NCBI GenBank assembly: GCA_946613885.1
Contig: CAMOGA010000002.1
Location: forward strand, 44,880-108,879
Source: an uncultured Pseudomonadota bacterium
GTDB taxonomy: Bacteria > Pseudomonadota > Alphaproteobacteria > Rs-D84
Direction of reading: 5' to 3'
Length of the DNA stretch: 64,000 nucleotides
Positions 53,144 through 62,391 of the stretch are shown one piece after another (position 1 is the first letter of the stretch; each line of letters starts with the position of its first letter). A program made the position numbers and the translations under genes. The notes under the pieces are model-generated. The model was not told the origin of the DNA. It worked only from the letters and a program-made list of their open reading frames with translations, and did no database searches.

Positions 53144-53178
53144 TATAAACAGATTAATTAAAAGAAAAGGAATGCACC

Positions 53179-54516
53179 ATGGCACAAAATAAAACAAAAC
53201 ACATCTGGACTATATTGATTGGTCTTTGCGCGTTTGCAATATATGGATGTTCACAAATGCCACGTCAAGATATACAACAATACGATGATGTTAATGTTAT
53301 TGAAAATACTGTCATAGATGAAAATTCTGTGCCAATTTTCCCTAAAAAGGCGGCTTTGACAACCGATATGGCACAACATTTTGCATTGGATTTGCCAAAA
53401 AGATGTACGGTTGATTGGAATAATCAAAGTGTTGTTTCTGTTGTACCCGAAGAAAAAATAGAAATTGTTCGTCTGGATACGGGTGATGCTTTGCCTGAAT
53501 TAAAGGTTTCAGATTATGATTTTAAACGTATGTATGTCAAAGATGCACTGGAAAAATTATTGGCAGATACAGATATTTCTGTTATAGAAGATCAGGCAAC
53601 ATTTGAAAAAATTTCTGGGACAATTTCAACCAGTTCATTATCGGATGCGGTTGATTTAATGACTAAATTGGGTCGTGTTTATTATTCTTATGATGCGGCG
53701 TTTGGCGAAATTCATTTAACAGGTCATGGCAAATGGATGATAAAGATGCCCAAAGATGAAACAATGATAATGGCAATACTGGATGCAATGCGTGGTGCAG
53801 ATGTTCATAATTTGTTGGTTAATTGGCAAGAAAAAACATTGGTGTTCGAAGGCGATTATCAAACAGAGCGCGAGGTTTCTCGTTTAATCACAGATGTGGC
53901 ATCAAAAAAATATGTTTTAGCATGGGATATTGATGTTTATCGTGTGTATCCTAAAAATGATACAGCGATTGTTTGGATGAATATGTTGCCTGCGTTTGGT
54001 GATAAAAATATACGTATGTCTGTGCCAGGTGTTGTTGGACGTGCGTTGGTCGTAAGTCCTGAAATAAACACACGTACTTTACAGGAATTTATATCGCGTC
54101 AGGCAAATTTGGTATTGGTATCCCAGGGAACATTTGCAATACCAAACGGTTGGCAATCACGGTTTGATGTTGGTCAGTGTGGCAAAGAAGACAGATTAGA
54201 AACAGATTTGATTATCGGTGCAACCGGTAAATACGGTAATTATGGCGGCTATAAAAAAATTGATGCTAAAATTGTATTATCAACAACAAATGGCGAATTA
54301 ACTTCATTTAATATTCCATCGAACATAGGGGATAATTATGTTATTGTTGGTATTCCAACACATGCATTTGTGACAACCCCAGAAACCTTGATATCACCAT
54401 TTGCTGAATTGGTTGTATTTATGTCGCCACGTTTAATATCAATTGTTGATGCAGACGATGTCAAACAAATTACACCATTGTCTGGTGATAAATTACGTGA
54501 TTTTTTAAATAAATAA
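53179..54516 (+). CDS. PilN-like type IVb pilus secretin lipoprotein
   Basis: A 445-residue outer-membrane-type lipoprotein. A hydrophobic signal with lipobox IYGC lies at residues 20-23. The N-terminal half has secretin-type N0/N1 domains (YVKDALEKLLADTDIS-like). The C-terminal quarter ends with VGIPTHAFVTTPETLISPF and ELVVFMSPRLISI, which reads like the final strands of a secretin. Such lipoproteins are PilN in R64-type pili. It is 40 kb from pilO2-pilP-pilQ-pilR, to which it most likely belongs. The secretin core is short, so a split or atypical secretin is possible. Confidence 0.6.
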   Translation: MAQNKTKHIWTILIGLCAFAIYGCSQMPRQDIQQYDDVNVIENTVIDENSVPIFPKKAALTTDMAQHFALDLPKRCTVDWNNQSVVSVVPEEKIEIVRLDTGDALPELKVSDYDFKRMYVKDALEKLLADTDISVIEDQATFEKISGTISTSSLSDAVDLMTKLGRVYYSYDAAFGEIHLTGHGKWMIKMPKDETMIMAILDAMRGADVHNLLVNWQEKTLVFEGDYQTEREVSRLITDVASKKYVLAWDIDVYRVYPKNDTAIVWMNMLPAFGDKNIRMSVPGVVGRALVVSPEINTRTLQEFISRQANLVLVSQGTFAIPNGWQSRFDVGQCGKEDRLETDLIIGATGKYGNYGGYKKIDAKIVLSTTNGELTSFNIPSNIGDNYVIVGIPTHAFVTTPETLISPFAELVVFMSPRLISIVDADDVKQITPLSGDKLRDFLNK

Positions 54517-54526
54517 GGAACGAGTT

Positions 54527-55783
54527 ATGTTGTTTACACCTTTGGAAAAAAAGATTGCTTTTAGATATATGGCCGCTAAAAAACGCGGATTTGGTTCTGT
54601 GGTTTCGTGGGTGTCGTTGATTGGTATCATGTTGGGTGTTGCAACATTAATTGTTGTTATGTCTGTGATGGGTGGTTTTCATGATACATTGTTATCACGT
54701 ATTATCGGTATGAACGGGCATGTTGTCGTATATCATCAAAACGGTACAATATCGGATTATGATTTTTTAATGGATAAAATGCGTCAAAATAAAGTTATTG
54801 AAAAATACGTTGTGTCCATGGTCCCCATTGCCGAAGGTCAGGTTATGGTGTCTGCGCATGGGAATAATTCTGGGGCGATAGTTCGTGGAATTCGTATGCC
54901 TGATTTGATTTCCAAAACAACACACGGAACACGTTTATATGGAAAAAATTTAGATGCAATATCTGATGGTGAATTGGTAATTGGTTCGGTTTTATCACGT
55001 AATTTACATGTGACATCTGGGGACAAGGTTTCTTTGATATCTGCAAATGGCGGAACTGCAACACCGTTTGGAACAATGCCACGAATAATGTCTTATCCAG
55101 TTGTGTCATCGTTCTTTGTTGGTATGTATGAATACGATAATGGATATATTTTTATGCCATTAGAAACCGCGCAAAAATATTTGAATATTGAAAATTCTGT
55201 CACACATATTGATTTGTTTTTAACAAATGCCGAAGACAGTGAACGTGTCGTAAAGGCGCTGGATAATTTATTGCCAGATGGTTTTATTGTGCGTGATTGG
55301 CGTGATTTAAATCGCGGTTTTGTCGGTGCATTACAGGTTGAATCTAATGTTATGTTTTTAATATTAATGTTGATAGTTATTGTTGCTGCATTTAATATTA
55401 TTTCATCACTGGTTATGTTGGTCAAAGATAAAAATAAAGATATTGCTGTGTTGCGGACGTTTGGTGTATCGCGCAAATCAATGATGAAGATATTTATTTT
55501 ATCTGGTACATCAATCGGGATAATAGGCGCATCGTTTGGAACATTGTTGGGTGTAGTTGTTGCGGTATATATTGAACCAATACGTCATTTTGTACAATAT
55601 ATCACAGGTCATGATTTGTTTCCTGCGCAATTATATTCTTTGTCTGAATTACCGTCCAAGGTTGTTCCTACAACTGTAATAGGTATCGCATTGATTGCTG
55701 TTGCGTTGGCTTTCTTGGCGACATTGTATCCGGCATGGCGTGCTGCAAACACAGATCCGGTAGAGGTTTTAAGAAATGAATAA
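54527..55783 (+). CDS. lolC: Lipoprotein-releasing system permease LolC
   Basis: A 418-residue ABC permease of the LolC/LolE family: N-terminal FRYMAAKKR, a membrane helix near residues 25-45 (SWVSLIGIMLGVATLIVVMS), a large periplasmic domain (about 45-270), and three C-terminal helices with the coupling KNKDIAVLRTFGVS. It extracts outer-membrane lipoproteins from the inner membrane and hands them to LolA. Only one permease gene is here, so it may function as a homodimer (LolF type) or pair with LolE elsewhere. It overlaps the next gene by 8 bp. Confidence 0.9.
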   Translation: MLFTPLEKKIAFRYMAAKKRGFGSVVSWVSLIGIMLGVATLIVVMSVMGGFHDTLLSRIIGMNGHVVVYHQNGTISDYDFLMDKMRQNKVIEKYVVSMVPIAEGQVMVSAHGNNSGAIVRGIRMPDLISKTTHGTRLYGKNLDAISDGELVIGSVLSRNLHVTSGDKVSLISANGGTATPFGTMPRIMSYPVVSSFFVGMYEYDNGYIFMPLETAQKYLNIENSVTHIDLFLTNAEDSERVVKALDNLLPDGFIVRDWRDLNRGFVGALQVESNVMFLILMLIVIVAAFNIISSLVMLVKDKNKDIAVLRTFGVSRKSMMKIFILSGTSIGIIGASFGTLLGVVVAVYIEPIRHFVQYITGHDLFPAQLYSLSELPSKVVPTTVIGIALIAVALAFLATLYPAWRAANTDPVEVLRNE

Positions 55784-56408
55784 AGATTTAGATAAAAAAT
55801 TACAATTTTATATTGTTAATATGGCTGCGCCTGATTTGCCGTTTGGGTCTGTTTGGGATTCTAGTGCAAAAAAACTGTCAGATACTTTGTATGCGCGTGG
55901 AATTAAATTACCAAAAAAAATATATTATGAATATAAATTGCCAGACAATATAAAAGCATCAGATTTTTTAGCCAGATTGATAAAGGATTATTTTGTATCT
56001 AATTTTTTTTCTAGTTATGCTAAACGTGTTTTGACTGATAAAAAACTAACGATGTCTGACAAGGCGAAAATATTCAAATATGTTTGGAATAATCGTGCTT
56101 CGTATGAAAAAATGACCAAACAGTATGAAATAGAAATAAAAAAACTAAATCCAGAACTATCACATATACCCGTAAAAAATTCACGCAGTATTGTGTACGG
56201 GGCAACATTTGGGTTTGCGCCTGATGAAATTGAATATTTTTCTGATTCAGACAATCGTGATACCGATGCAGAAAATAAAGTCATAGAATTATTAGATAAA
56301 AAATATGGTATAAAATTAACCTATGTTTTGGCACCACAAACTGCAAAAATAATAATTGATGCATTGGAACAAAATGTGCATTATAATAACATCGCAAAGG
56401 AAAGATAG
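55776..56408 (+). CDS. Unknown protein encoded between lolC and lolD
   Basis: A 210-residue soluble, mostly helical protein with basic patches (KIYYEYKLPDN, YVWNNRASYEKMTK) and no recognised motif. It overlaps lolC by 8 bp and its TAG is immediately followed by the lolD ATG, so it is translationally coupled on both sides. Position in the operon suggests a link to lipoprotein sorting, but there is no sequence evidence for it. The gene is intact and codon use matches its neighbours. Confidence 0.55.
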   Translation: MNKDLDKKLQFYIVNMAAPDLPFGSVWDSSAKKLSDTLYARGIKLPKKIYYEYKLPDNIKASDFLARLIKDYFVSNFFSSYAKRVLTDKKLTMSDKAKIFKYVWNNRASYEKMTKQYEIEIKKLNPELSHIPVKNSRSIVYGATFGFAPDEIEYFSDSDNRDTDAENKVIELLDKKYGIKLTYVLAPQTAKIIIDALEQNVHYNNIAKER

Positions 56409-57119
56409 ATGGCTGGCATATTAGATTCTTTATCAAAAATATCCCGTAAAGACATCGTGATGTCTGTGCGTGATATTAAAAAAACTTTTATCGAAGGTGG
56501 ACAGCCATTAAAGGTTTTACGTGGCGGCGGATTTGATTTGTATCGTGGCGAAATTGTTGCATTGGTCGGGCAGAGTGGTTCTGGAAAATCTACATTATTA
56601 CAATGTGTTGGATTGTTAGATAAACCAACAGGCGGCGATATATTTATTAATGGTGCGCCAATTGATAAAATCAGTGAGGAAACCAGAACAAAATTACGTC
56701 GTGAAAAAATTGGCTTTGTATATCAAAAACATAATTTATTGTCAGATTTTACCGCATTAGAAAATGTTGTTTTGCCGATGATGTCAAATGGTATTGATGA
56801 AAACGTTGCATGTTCGCGTGCAATGAAATTATTAAAGATGGCAAATGTTGCACATCGTGCATCACACTATCCATCTGAAATGTCTGGTGGTGAACAACAG
56901 CGTGTCGCAATTGCACGTGCGATTGCGAATAATCCAGAAATTTTATTGGCAGACGAACCAACCGGCAGTTTAGATCCAGAACATGCAACCATAGTTTTTG
57001 ATTTATTGTTAGAATTGGTTCGTAAAAATAAAATGTCTTTATTGTTTGTGACACATGATATGAATCTGGCAAAGCGGGCAGACAGAATTATCACCATTAA
57101 AAACGGTGTTGTAAAATAA
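56409..57119 (+). CDS. lolD: Lipoprotein-releasing system ATP-binding protein LolD
   Basis: A 236-residue ABC ATPase: Walker A GQSGSGKSTLL near residues 55-65, Q loop (FVYQKHNLL), signature MSGGEQQRVAIARAI near 158, Walker B ILLADEPTGSLD and H loop THDM. Together with LolC it powers lipoprotein release. The N-terminal extension of ~15 residues is slightly longer than usual. It is followed, 27 nt later, by a gene for an exported protein in the same orientation. Confidence 0.93.
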   Translation: MAGILDSLSKISRKDIVMSVRDIKKTFIEGGQPLKVLRGGGFDLYRGEIVALVGQSGSGKSTLLQCVGLLDKPTGGDIFINGAPIDKISEETRTKLRREKIGFVYQKHNLLSDFTALENVVLPMMSNGIDENVACSRAMKLLKMANVAHRASHYPSEMSGGEQQRVAIARAIANNPEILLADEPTGSLDPEHATIVFDLLLELVRKNKMSLLFVTHDMNLAKRADRIITIKNGVVK

Positions 57120-57146
57120 TAATATAAATATAAAGGAGAGAGAAAC

Positions 57147-58004
57147 ATGACAGAAAACAAAAAATCAACGATATACGGGATAATTGGTGCGGTTGCATTA
57201 ATTGTCATTGGAATAATGATTGGATATATTATTAATGGTTCAAACCGTGTTAATCGTTCCACAATGAGCAAGCAAGATTGTCGTAATCTGGCTGACGAGA
57301 TTGTATTGGCGGCACGAAATAATAAACCAGATTTAATTGAACAATTAAACAAAGTTTATTCTGAAAATTGTTTAAATCGTGAATTTGAACAACCAAAACC
57401 ACAACCAAAACCACAGGTTAAAGAACAGAAATTACCAGAAACAACATGTGCAGCAATCGAAGAATTATTGAAACAAAATTTGCTGGATGAAAATGATAAT
57501 TCTTGGGAAGTGCATGATAATAATGCCAGTATATATCAAAAATTAGCAGACAATGGTTGTGAAGAAAATCATGAAAAATATTTGCAATTAAGTCGACGTG
57601 AATCTGATATTGCACGTGCTTTAAGAAATCAAACAACTGAAGTTAAGTCAGATGCGCCAACTTGTAAACAAATTGAAATGTTATTGACGGAAAAATTATA
57701 TCATGATGGTAATCCAGATGCCGAAGCACATATTGATAATGCAAAAATTTATGCGAATTTATCTGAACGTGGATGTGCTGAAAATTCACAAAAATATAAA
57801 GAATTGGCAAAAAAAGAATTAGAAATTGCACGTGCATTGAACGATGATAATTTAGATGACAAACATGATTCAATTGAAATCGTTGAAACTTATAAACGTT
57901 TGCAAATGCAGGCCGAAGCCGAACGTATGATTGAAAAGGCAAAAAAATTAACCAATCCTGCAATTGATTTTATAATGGAACTGGAAAGGATTATTGAAGA
58001 ATAG
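57147..58004 (+). CDS. Exported protein with two Cys-paired helical repeats
   Basis: A 285-residue protein with an N-terminal membrane helix (about residues 8-29) and a mainly helical extracytoplasmic part. Two homologous ~62-residue repeats (about 99-160 and 172-233) share TCxxIExLL at the start, NAxIYxxLxxxGCxENxxKY in the middle, and ExxIARAL at the end; each carries two Cys, likely a disulphide. They are followed by a charged helix. No family recognised. A GGAGAG site precedes the ATG, and it is followed by a small Cys-rich protein gene, which suggests a shared redox or envelope function. Confidence 0.55.
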   Translation: MTENKKSTIYGIIGAVALIVIGIMIGYIINGSNRVNRSTMSKQDCRNLADEIVLAARNNKPDLIEQLNKVYSENCLNREFEQPKPQPKPQVKEQKLPETTCAAIEELLKQNLLDENDNSWEVHDNNASIYQKLADNGCEENHEKYLQLSRRESDIARALRNQTTEVKSDAPTCKQIEMLLTEKLYHDGNPDAEAHIDNAKIYANLSERGCAENSQKYKELAKKELEIARALNDDNLDDKHDSIEIVETYKRLQMQAEAERMIEKAKKLTNPAIDFIMELERIIEE

Positions 58005-58013
58005 GGGGTAATC

Positions 58014-58298
58014 GTGAAACAAAAATCTGTAAAAAAATTATCAAACAAAAAAACAATTGTGCAACCCAAATGTCGTTTGTGGGTTTGGGTTGTATGTGCA
58101 TTTTTGTTGGGGGGCGCAATTGGTTATATCACACATTATACAATTATAAATTGGCATGGTTTTTTTGCAACATGTCCAAATGGTATTAGTCCCGATAAAA
58201 ACGGATGCTGTGGTGATGAAGTATACACTGATGCAGGTGACGGTTGGATGGTGTGTTGTCCCCCAGAAGGCGATAATTGTTTTCCGCCAATAAAATAA
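58014..58298 (+). CDS. Small exported Cys-rich protein
   Basis: A 94-residue protein starting from GTG 58014 with AGGGGGT upstream. A basic N-terminus and a membrane helix (about 22-44) precede a short periplasmic tail with CPNG, GCCGDEV, CCPPEG and a final Cys: six Cys in about 40 residues. The CC motifs hint at disulphides or metal binding. Co-transcribed with the preceding Cys-paired repeat protein. Unknown function. Confidence 0.5.
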   Translation: MKQKSVKKLSNKKTIVQPKCRLWVWVVCAFLLGGAIGYITHYTIINWHGFFATCPNGISPDKNGCCGDEVYTDAGDGWMVCCPPEGDNCFPPIK

Positions 58299-58304
58299 GA
58301 ATAT

Positions 58305-58334
58305 AAACCGGAATTTTTTTTATTCCGGTTTTTT
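58305..58334 (+). terminator. Terminator
   Basis: AAACCGGAAT (58305-58314), a T-rich loop and ATTCCGGTTT (58322-58331), followed by T residues to 58334. Confidence 0.85.
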
Positions 58335-58411
58335 ATAATCAAAACATTTATTATTGAAAAACATCATTTTTTATAATACATTTTCAATACATTAAATTAA
58401 AAGGAGAAAAT

Positions 58412-59464
58412 ATGAAATCATCTTTAATTTTTTTATTGGCCGGTATCATAATCGGTGGTGCAATTGCGTGCTTTTATGCCGGACATGATGGCGTGCACAT
58501 CACGCATTCGTGGGATAAAGTTTTTGCAAAAAATGACAACGTTAAATCGTCTAAGGTTAAATTTAAAAATCGTTATGGCATAACATTGGTTGGTGATTTA
58601 TATATGCCCAAAGATTTAAATAAAAACGACAAATATTCTGCGATTGCGGTGGCTGGACCATTTGGTGCAGTAAAAGAACAATCTTCTGGCCTGTATGCCC
58701 AAGAAATGGCAAATCGTGGTTTTGTGACTTTGGCGTTTGATCCGTCTTTTACTGGTGAAAGTGGTGGCAATGTTCGTTATGTTGCATCCCCAGATATAAA
58801 TACAGAAGATTTTTCGGCGGCTGTTGATTATTTATCAAATCTGCCATATGTTGATGAAAATAAAATTGGAATTATCGGTATCTGTGGTTGGGGTGGCATG
58901 GCGATTAATGCCGCTGCGATGGATACACGTATCAAGGCAACGGTTGCATCAACAATGTATGATATGACGCGCGTGACGGCTAATGGATATTTTGATTCAG
59001 AAAACAGTGCCGAAAAACGTTATGAAAAAAAAGTCGCAATGAACGCGCAACGTAATATTGATTATAAAAATGGCAAATACGCATTGGCTGGTGGGGTTGT
59101 TGATCCGTTGCCAGATGATGCACCACAATTTGTTCGTGATTATTATGCGTATTATAAAACACCACGTGGATATCATAAACGTTCATTAAATTCTAATGGT
59201 GGTTGGAACGTGACCAGTGCATTATCTTTTATGAATATGCCATTGTTGCAATACGCAGATGAAATAAAAAATCCTGTATTGATAATTCATGGCGAAAATG
59301 CGCACAGTCGTTATTTTAGTGAAGATGCGTTCAAAAAATTAACAGGCGATAACAAAGAATTGTTAATTATACCGGGTGCAAACCATGTTGATTTATATGA
59401 CAATATGGAAAAAATTCCATTTGATAAATTGGAACAATTTTTCAATACTAATTTAAACAGATAA
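58412..59464 (+). CDS. Alpha/beta hydrolase with Cys nucleophile elbow (YcjY-like)
   Basis: A 350-residue exported or membrane-anchored hydrolase: N-terminal helix (about residues 2-21), then an alpha/beta-hydrolase fold. The nucleophile elbow reads IGICGWGGMA near 156-165, with Cys at the position usually held by Ser, as in dienelactone hydrolases and YcjY. The acid lies in VLIIHGENAHS and the catalytic His in GANHVDLYD near the C-terminus. The substrate is unknown. It is 11 nt from a flavodoxin-type gene in the same operon. Confidence 0.75.
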   Translation: MKSSLIFLLAGIIIGGAIACFYAGHDGVHITHSWDKVFAKNDNVKSSKVKFKNRYGITLVGDLYMPKDLNKNDKYSAIAVAGPFGAVKEQSSGLYAQEMANRGFVTLAFDPSFTGESGGNVRYVASPDINTEDFSAAVDYLSNLPYVDENKIGIIGICGWGGMAINAAAMDTRIKATVASTMYDMTRVTANGYFDSENSAEKRYEKKVAMNAQRNIDYKNGKYALAGGVVDPLPDDAPQFVRDYYAYYKTPRGYHKRSLNSNGGWNVTSALSFMNMPLLQYADEIKNPVLIIHGENAHSRYFSEDAFKKLTGDNKELLIIPGANHVDLYDNMEKIPFDKLEQFFNTNLNR

Positions 59465-59475
59465 AGGAGTAAAAA

Positions 59476-60048
59476 ATGAAAAGATTATTATATGTTTTAT
59501 TTGCGATTATTGCGATTGTTGTTGTGTCTTTGATTTTGTGGCCAACAAAAACAAATGCGGTAATGGGTGATAAAACACTGGTTGCGTATTTCAGCGCAAC
59601 TGGAAACACTCGCGGTGTGGCTGAAAAATTATCAAACGCGATTGGTGCAGATTTATTTGAAATTGTTCCAGAACAATTGTACAGCGCAGACGATTTGAAT
59701 TGGCAAAATGATGCCAGTCGTTCATCTGTGGAAATGAAAGATGCCGCATCTCGTCCGGTTGTTGCGTCAAAAATTGAAGATATGTCACAATACAAAATCG
59801 TATTTGTCGGTTTCCCAATTTGGTGGGGACGTGAACCATCAATCATAGATACATTTATGGAATCTTATGATTTTGCCGGCAAAACAGTTATTCCTTTTGC
59901 CACATCGGGCAGCAGTGATATCGGCAATACGTATGAAAACCTGAAAAAATTGGCACCAAATGCAAACGTGTTGCCAGGAAAGCGTTTTGCCTCAGATGTA
60001 TCTGTGGAAGATTTAAAATCATGGGCAGACACAGAAATCGCAAAATAA
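59476..60048 (+). CDS. Flavodoxin-family protein with N-terminal membrane anchor
   Basis: A 190-residue flavodoxin_4-type protein. Residues 4-21 are a hydrophobic helix followed by a possible cleavage site (TNAVMG). LVAYFSATGNTRGVAEKL is the FMN phosphate-binding loop, and the later GFPIWWGREPSII and SGSSDIG are FMN isoalloxazine-contacting regions. It probably carries electrons at the periplasmic face of the inner membrane, an unusual site for a flavodoxin, next to an alpha/beta hydrolase. A terminator follows. Confidence 0.8.
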   Translation: MKRLLYVLFAIIAIVVVSLILWPTKTNAVMGDKTLVAYFSATGNTRGVAEKLSNAIGADLFEIVPEQLYSADDLNWQNDASRSSVEMKDAASRPVVASKIEDMSQYKIVFVGFPIWWGREPSIIDTFMESYDFAGKTVIPFATSGSSDIGNTYENLKKLAPNANVLPGKRFASDVSVEDLKSWADTEIAK

Positions 60049-60067
60049 TAAAAACATAATTTAATAA

Positions 60068-60095
60068 AACACCCATTATTTTATGGGTGTTTTTT
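60068..60095. terminator. Bidirectional terminator
   Basis: AACACCCAT (60068-60076) and ATGGGTGTT (60083-60091), with a T run to 60095. It lies between convergent genes. Confidence 0.85.
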
Positions 60096-60642
60096 ATTCA
60101 AATATTTTTATTAATATTATCATAGGGCGTTGGATATGGTGTAATCCATCACGTTTATAAGGTTTAAATGTTGTCCGTTTTAAATTAATTTGTGGGTAAA
60201 AATAACTGTCAAATAATTTTAAAATATTTGATGTCTGGCGTTGTGCAACAGTCCAATGGTCGCCCAATGCAGTATTATGTAATCTCAAAATTGTTGATGT
60301 GTTTGGTTCACGTAAATATCGTTGGATATATATCCATAAATTTTTATCGGGTAAATCTGAAAAACTAAGTAATTTTTTATAATGCAATTTTAATCTATAT
60401 TGTTTAAACAGATATTTTTTTGTTTCCGCCAATAATTCATACATTAATTGATAAGATGTCCCATGATGTAATACCTTTAAAAATTTTTCGTTTTTATATA
60501 AAAACTTTATTAAGTGTTGAAAAAACAGACATCCTTCGTGATATGTAAAATTATGCACAGGTTGTGCCGCAATCCTGACGGCATTTATAATTGCATACAC
60601 GCCACAGAAATAATCTATTTCGCCTTGATAATATGCCTTCAT
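60094..60642 (-). CDS. Papain-like cysteine peptidase-like protein
   Basis: A 182-residue soluble protein. Near the N-terminus YYQGEIDYFCGVYAIINAV reads like the Q-x6-C oxyanion/nucleophile block of papain-fold (C39-type) peptidases (Gln6, Cys13). GDHWTVAQ near residue 125 and LFDSYFYP downstream could supply the catalytic His and Asp. It has no signal peptide and no ABC transporter neighbour. The call is from motif spacing only. Could also be a related non-peptidase amidase. Confidence 0.55.
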   Translation of the reverse strand: MKAYYQGEIDYFCGVYAIINAVRIAAQPVHNFTYHEGCLFFQHLIKFLYKNEKFLKVLHHGTSYQLMYELLAETKKYLFKQYRLKLHYKKLLSFSDLPDKNLWIYIQRYLREPNTSTILRLHNTALGDHWTVAQRQTSNILKLFDSYFYPQINLKRTTFKPYKRDGLHHIQRPMIILIKIFE

Positions 60643-60715
60643 AATATAACGCTTTGTCTTATTACTGTGTAATTATGCCATAAATTGATAAAAAATATAA
60701 CATTTTTATTAATAT

Positions 60716-61312
60716 ATGATAATATTCAATATTATGTTCTTTGTTATTTATATTTTATTAGCATTTGTTGTGATTGGTTATATCTTTTTGATGTTCAAAT
60801 TTTTTGAATATTTTTATTGTGCGTGTGTGCGACATCAGCCACCTTTTGTTGCCAGTCCTGATTTATCCAGAAAATTGGTTGTTTCTGAAATAATTAAAAA
60901 TTATCCAAATGCAAAAAATATATGTGAAATTGGCTCAGGTTTTGGTGGACTGGCACGTGCGGTTGCACGTAATACAAATGCAAATGTGTATGCATTGGAA
61001 AATATGCCTTTTAGCGCATTTGTGTCAAAATTATTTGATAAGATATCGTTTTGTAAAAACAATAAAACCATTTGGTGCGATGCATTTGAATTTTTGGATA
61101 ATACAGATATTAAATTTGATGTTGCAATTGCATTTCTTGGGCCAAAATTGACACCCTGTATACAAAAATACACCGATAAAATAAAAGTGTTAATTTCGTT
61201 AGATTTTGAAATAGGTTGTATAAAACCGACACGAATTATAGAAATTGGACATGGCGCAACAATTTATCAAAATATTGAATACCCCCACAGATTATTTGTA
61301 TATGAATTTTAA
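60716..61312 (+). CDS. Membrane-anchored methyltransferase-like protein
   Basis: A 198-residue protein with one N-terminal membrane segment (about residues 7-28) and a Rossmann methyltransferase-like domain: ICEIGSGFGGLARAVA near 68-83 is motif I, YALEN follows for the adenosine-binding acidic residue, and FDVAIAFLG is motif IV-like. The downstream portion is short, so the substrate-binding part is reduced. ATG 60716 has no clear ribosome-binding site and 60734 (MFFV) is a plausible alternative. A repeat-C hairpin ends the transcript. Confidence 0.6.
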   Translation: MIIFNIMFFVIYILLAFVVIGYIFLMFKFFEYFYCACVRHQPPFVASPDLSRKLVVSEIIKNYPNAKNICEIGSGFGGLARAVARNTNANVYALENMPFSAFVSKLFDKISFCKNNKTIWCDAFEFLDNTDIKFDVAIAFLGPKLTPCIQKYTDKIKVLISLDFEIGCIKPTRIIEIGHGATIYQNIEYPHRLFVYEF

Positions 61313-61313
61313 A

Positions 61314-61460
61314 AAACACCCCCAAAAGGTGGTGTTTTTATTTTGGTGGAACATCGTTTGCATTAATCGAACAGAAAACAAACAAGAGTTTAGTGATTTG
61401 ATGAAACTGGTAAAAGAGTTTAAAGATAAATGGCTAATTTCATCCGAAGGTGAAAATTGA
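61314..61460 (+). repeat. Repeat C, copy 1
   Basis: A hairpin AAACACC (61314-61320)/GGTGTTT (61331-61337), then ttttggtgg and a stretch that reads in frame as INRTENKQEFSDLMK... ending in GEN and a stop (61458-61460). It matches copies at 62392-62537 and 62970-63079. Confidence 0.7.
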
Positions 61461-61510
61461 AAATATATTATATGTATGATACAATTAACGCGAATACAGA
61501 GAGCAAAGTT

Positions 61511-62074
61511 ATGGAAAAAATTATAAGATTGTTTCAACGCAACTTGAAAACACCGCATTTGGAACTGCGGACAATAAAACCAACGAAAGAACTTGCTGCA
61601 AATTTTTGGGATATAATAAAAAACGAAAATCCCGATGATTTTAAGTACATGTCTTTTTCAACCGATTACTTAAAACCTCTGCCACAATCGGAACAAGAAA
61701 CTTTTGACACATTGATAAAAGAAAATAACAAGTCAAATGCAGTTAGTTATGCTGTTTATAACAATAATAATTTAATCGGTTTTTTCCAAATTAAATATTG
61801 GGAAGATAATGCCACACTGGAAATGGCTGAAATGTGGTTTATTAAATCTGCACGCAGCAAAGGTTTTGCCAATGAAATTGATGAAGCAATAGAGAAAATT
61901 GCTTTTGCCGAACCAGGCATATCACGCATTGGGTGGCAGTGTTTTGAACCAAATATTCAATCTAAAAATGCGGCTTTGCGTAATGGATATAAAATTTTGA
62001 AAAGTATCAACGATTCCATAAGAAAAGATACAGTTAGATTAGTATTGGTAAAAACACCACCTGTTCGACAATAG
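61511..62074 (+). CDS. GNAT acetyltransferase (RimJ/RimL-like)
   Basis: A 187-residue GNAT protein: LELRTIKPTKELAANFW at the N-terminus, AVYNNNNLIGFFQIKYW for the beta-2/3 pair, and AEMWFIKSARSKGFANEIDEAIEKIAF with the acetyl-CoA-binding P loop (partly degenerate: RSKGF), then NIQSKNAALRNGYKI, typical of N-terminal ribosomal-protein acetyltransferases. Target is unknown. I use ATG 61511 (GAG about 11 nt upstream); an in-frame extension to TTG 61457 overlaps repeat C. Confidence 0.75.
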   Translation: MEKIIRLFQRNLKTPHLELRTIKPTKELAANFWDIIKNENPDDFKYMSFSTDYLKPLPQSEQETFDTLIKENNKSNAVSYAVYNNNNLIGFFQIKYWEDNATLEMAEMWFIKSARSKGFANEIDEAIEKIAFAEPGISRIGWQCFEPNIQSKNAALRNGYKILKSINDSIRKDTVRLVLVKTPPVRQ

Positions 62075-62141
62075 GTAAAAATTGGTCTTTCTTAAAATTA
62101 TAATTATCGAACTCGCAGAATTATTAGAATTCTAAAGAAAA

Positions 62142-62180
62142 ACCGCACTGTTTAAGTGCGGTGTATCTTTTGGTGGAAGT
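62142..62180 (+). repeat. Repeat C, truncated copy 2
   Basis: Hairpin ACCGCACT (62142-62149)/AGTGCGGT (62155-62162) followed by ...atcttttggtggaag, matching the 5' part of copy 4 (62970-63000); the coding-like tail is missing. Confidence 0.6.
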
Positions 62181-62274
62181 GGGTGCGCCTTGATAAACGA
62201 TAAATAAAATTAAAAAAATTTTGTGAACTTCAATTTTTTAACATTTTCTTAATTATTTATCTATGTAGTCGCTC

Positions 62275-62390
62275 GCTCGGCACTTTGTGCCGGCTGCGCG
62301 GCAATCGTGACGATTTCACTGTGTTATCACTTATGAAATCTACTGCTTGTCGAACGATGGATTCGCGCATTGCCATATCTAGCAAAAACA
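62275..62390. repeat. Repeat A, copy 2
   Basis: Shares with 4185-4330 the ctcg.cactt.gtg.c core, the cgtgacgattt block, and a following aaatctact segment. It is clearly GC-richer than its surroundings and non-coding. Confidence 0.6.
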
Positions 62391-62391
62391 T

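Noticed and set aside
61245..61460. Short open frame ending in the repeat C tail as a separate gene
   Set aside because: It starts within the methyltransferase-like gene in another frame and lacks a ribosome-binding site; the tail is better viewed as repeat.
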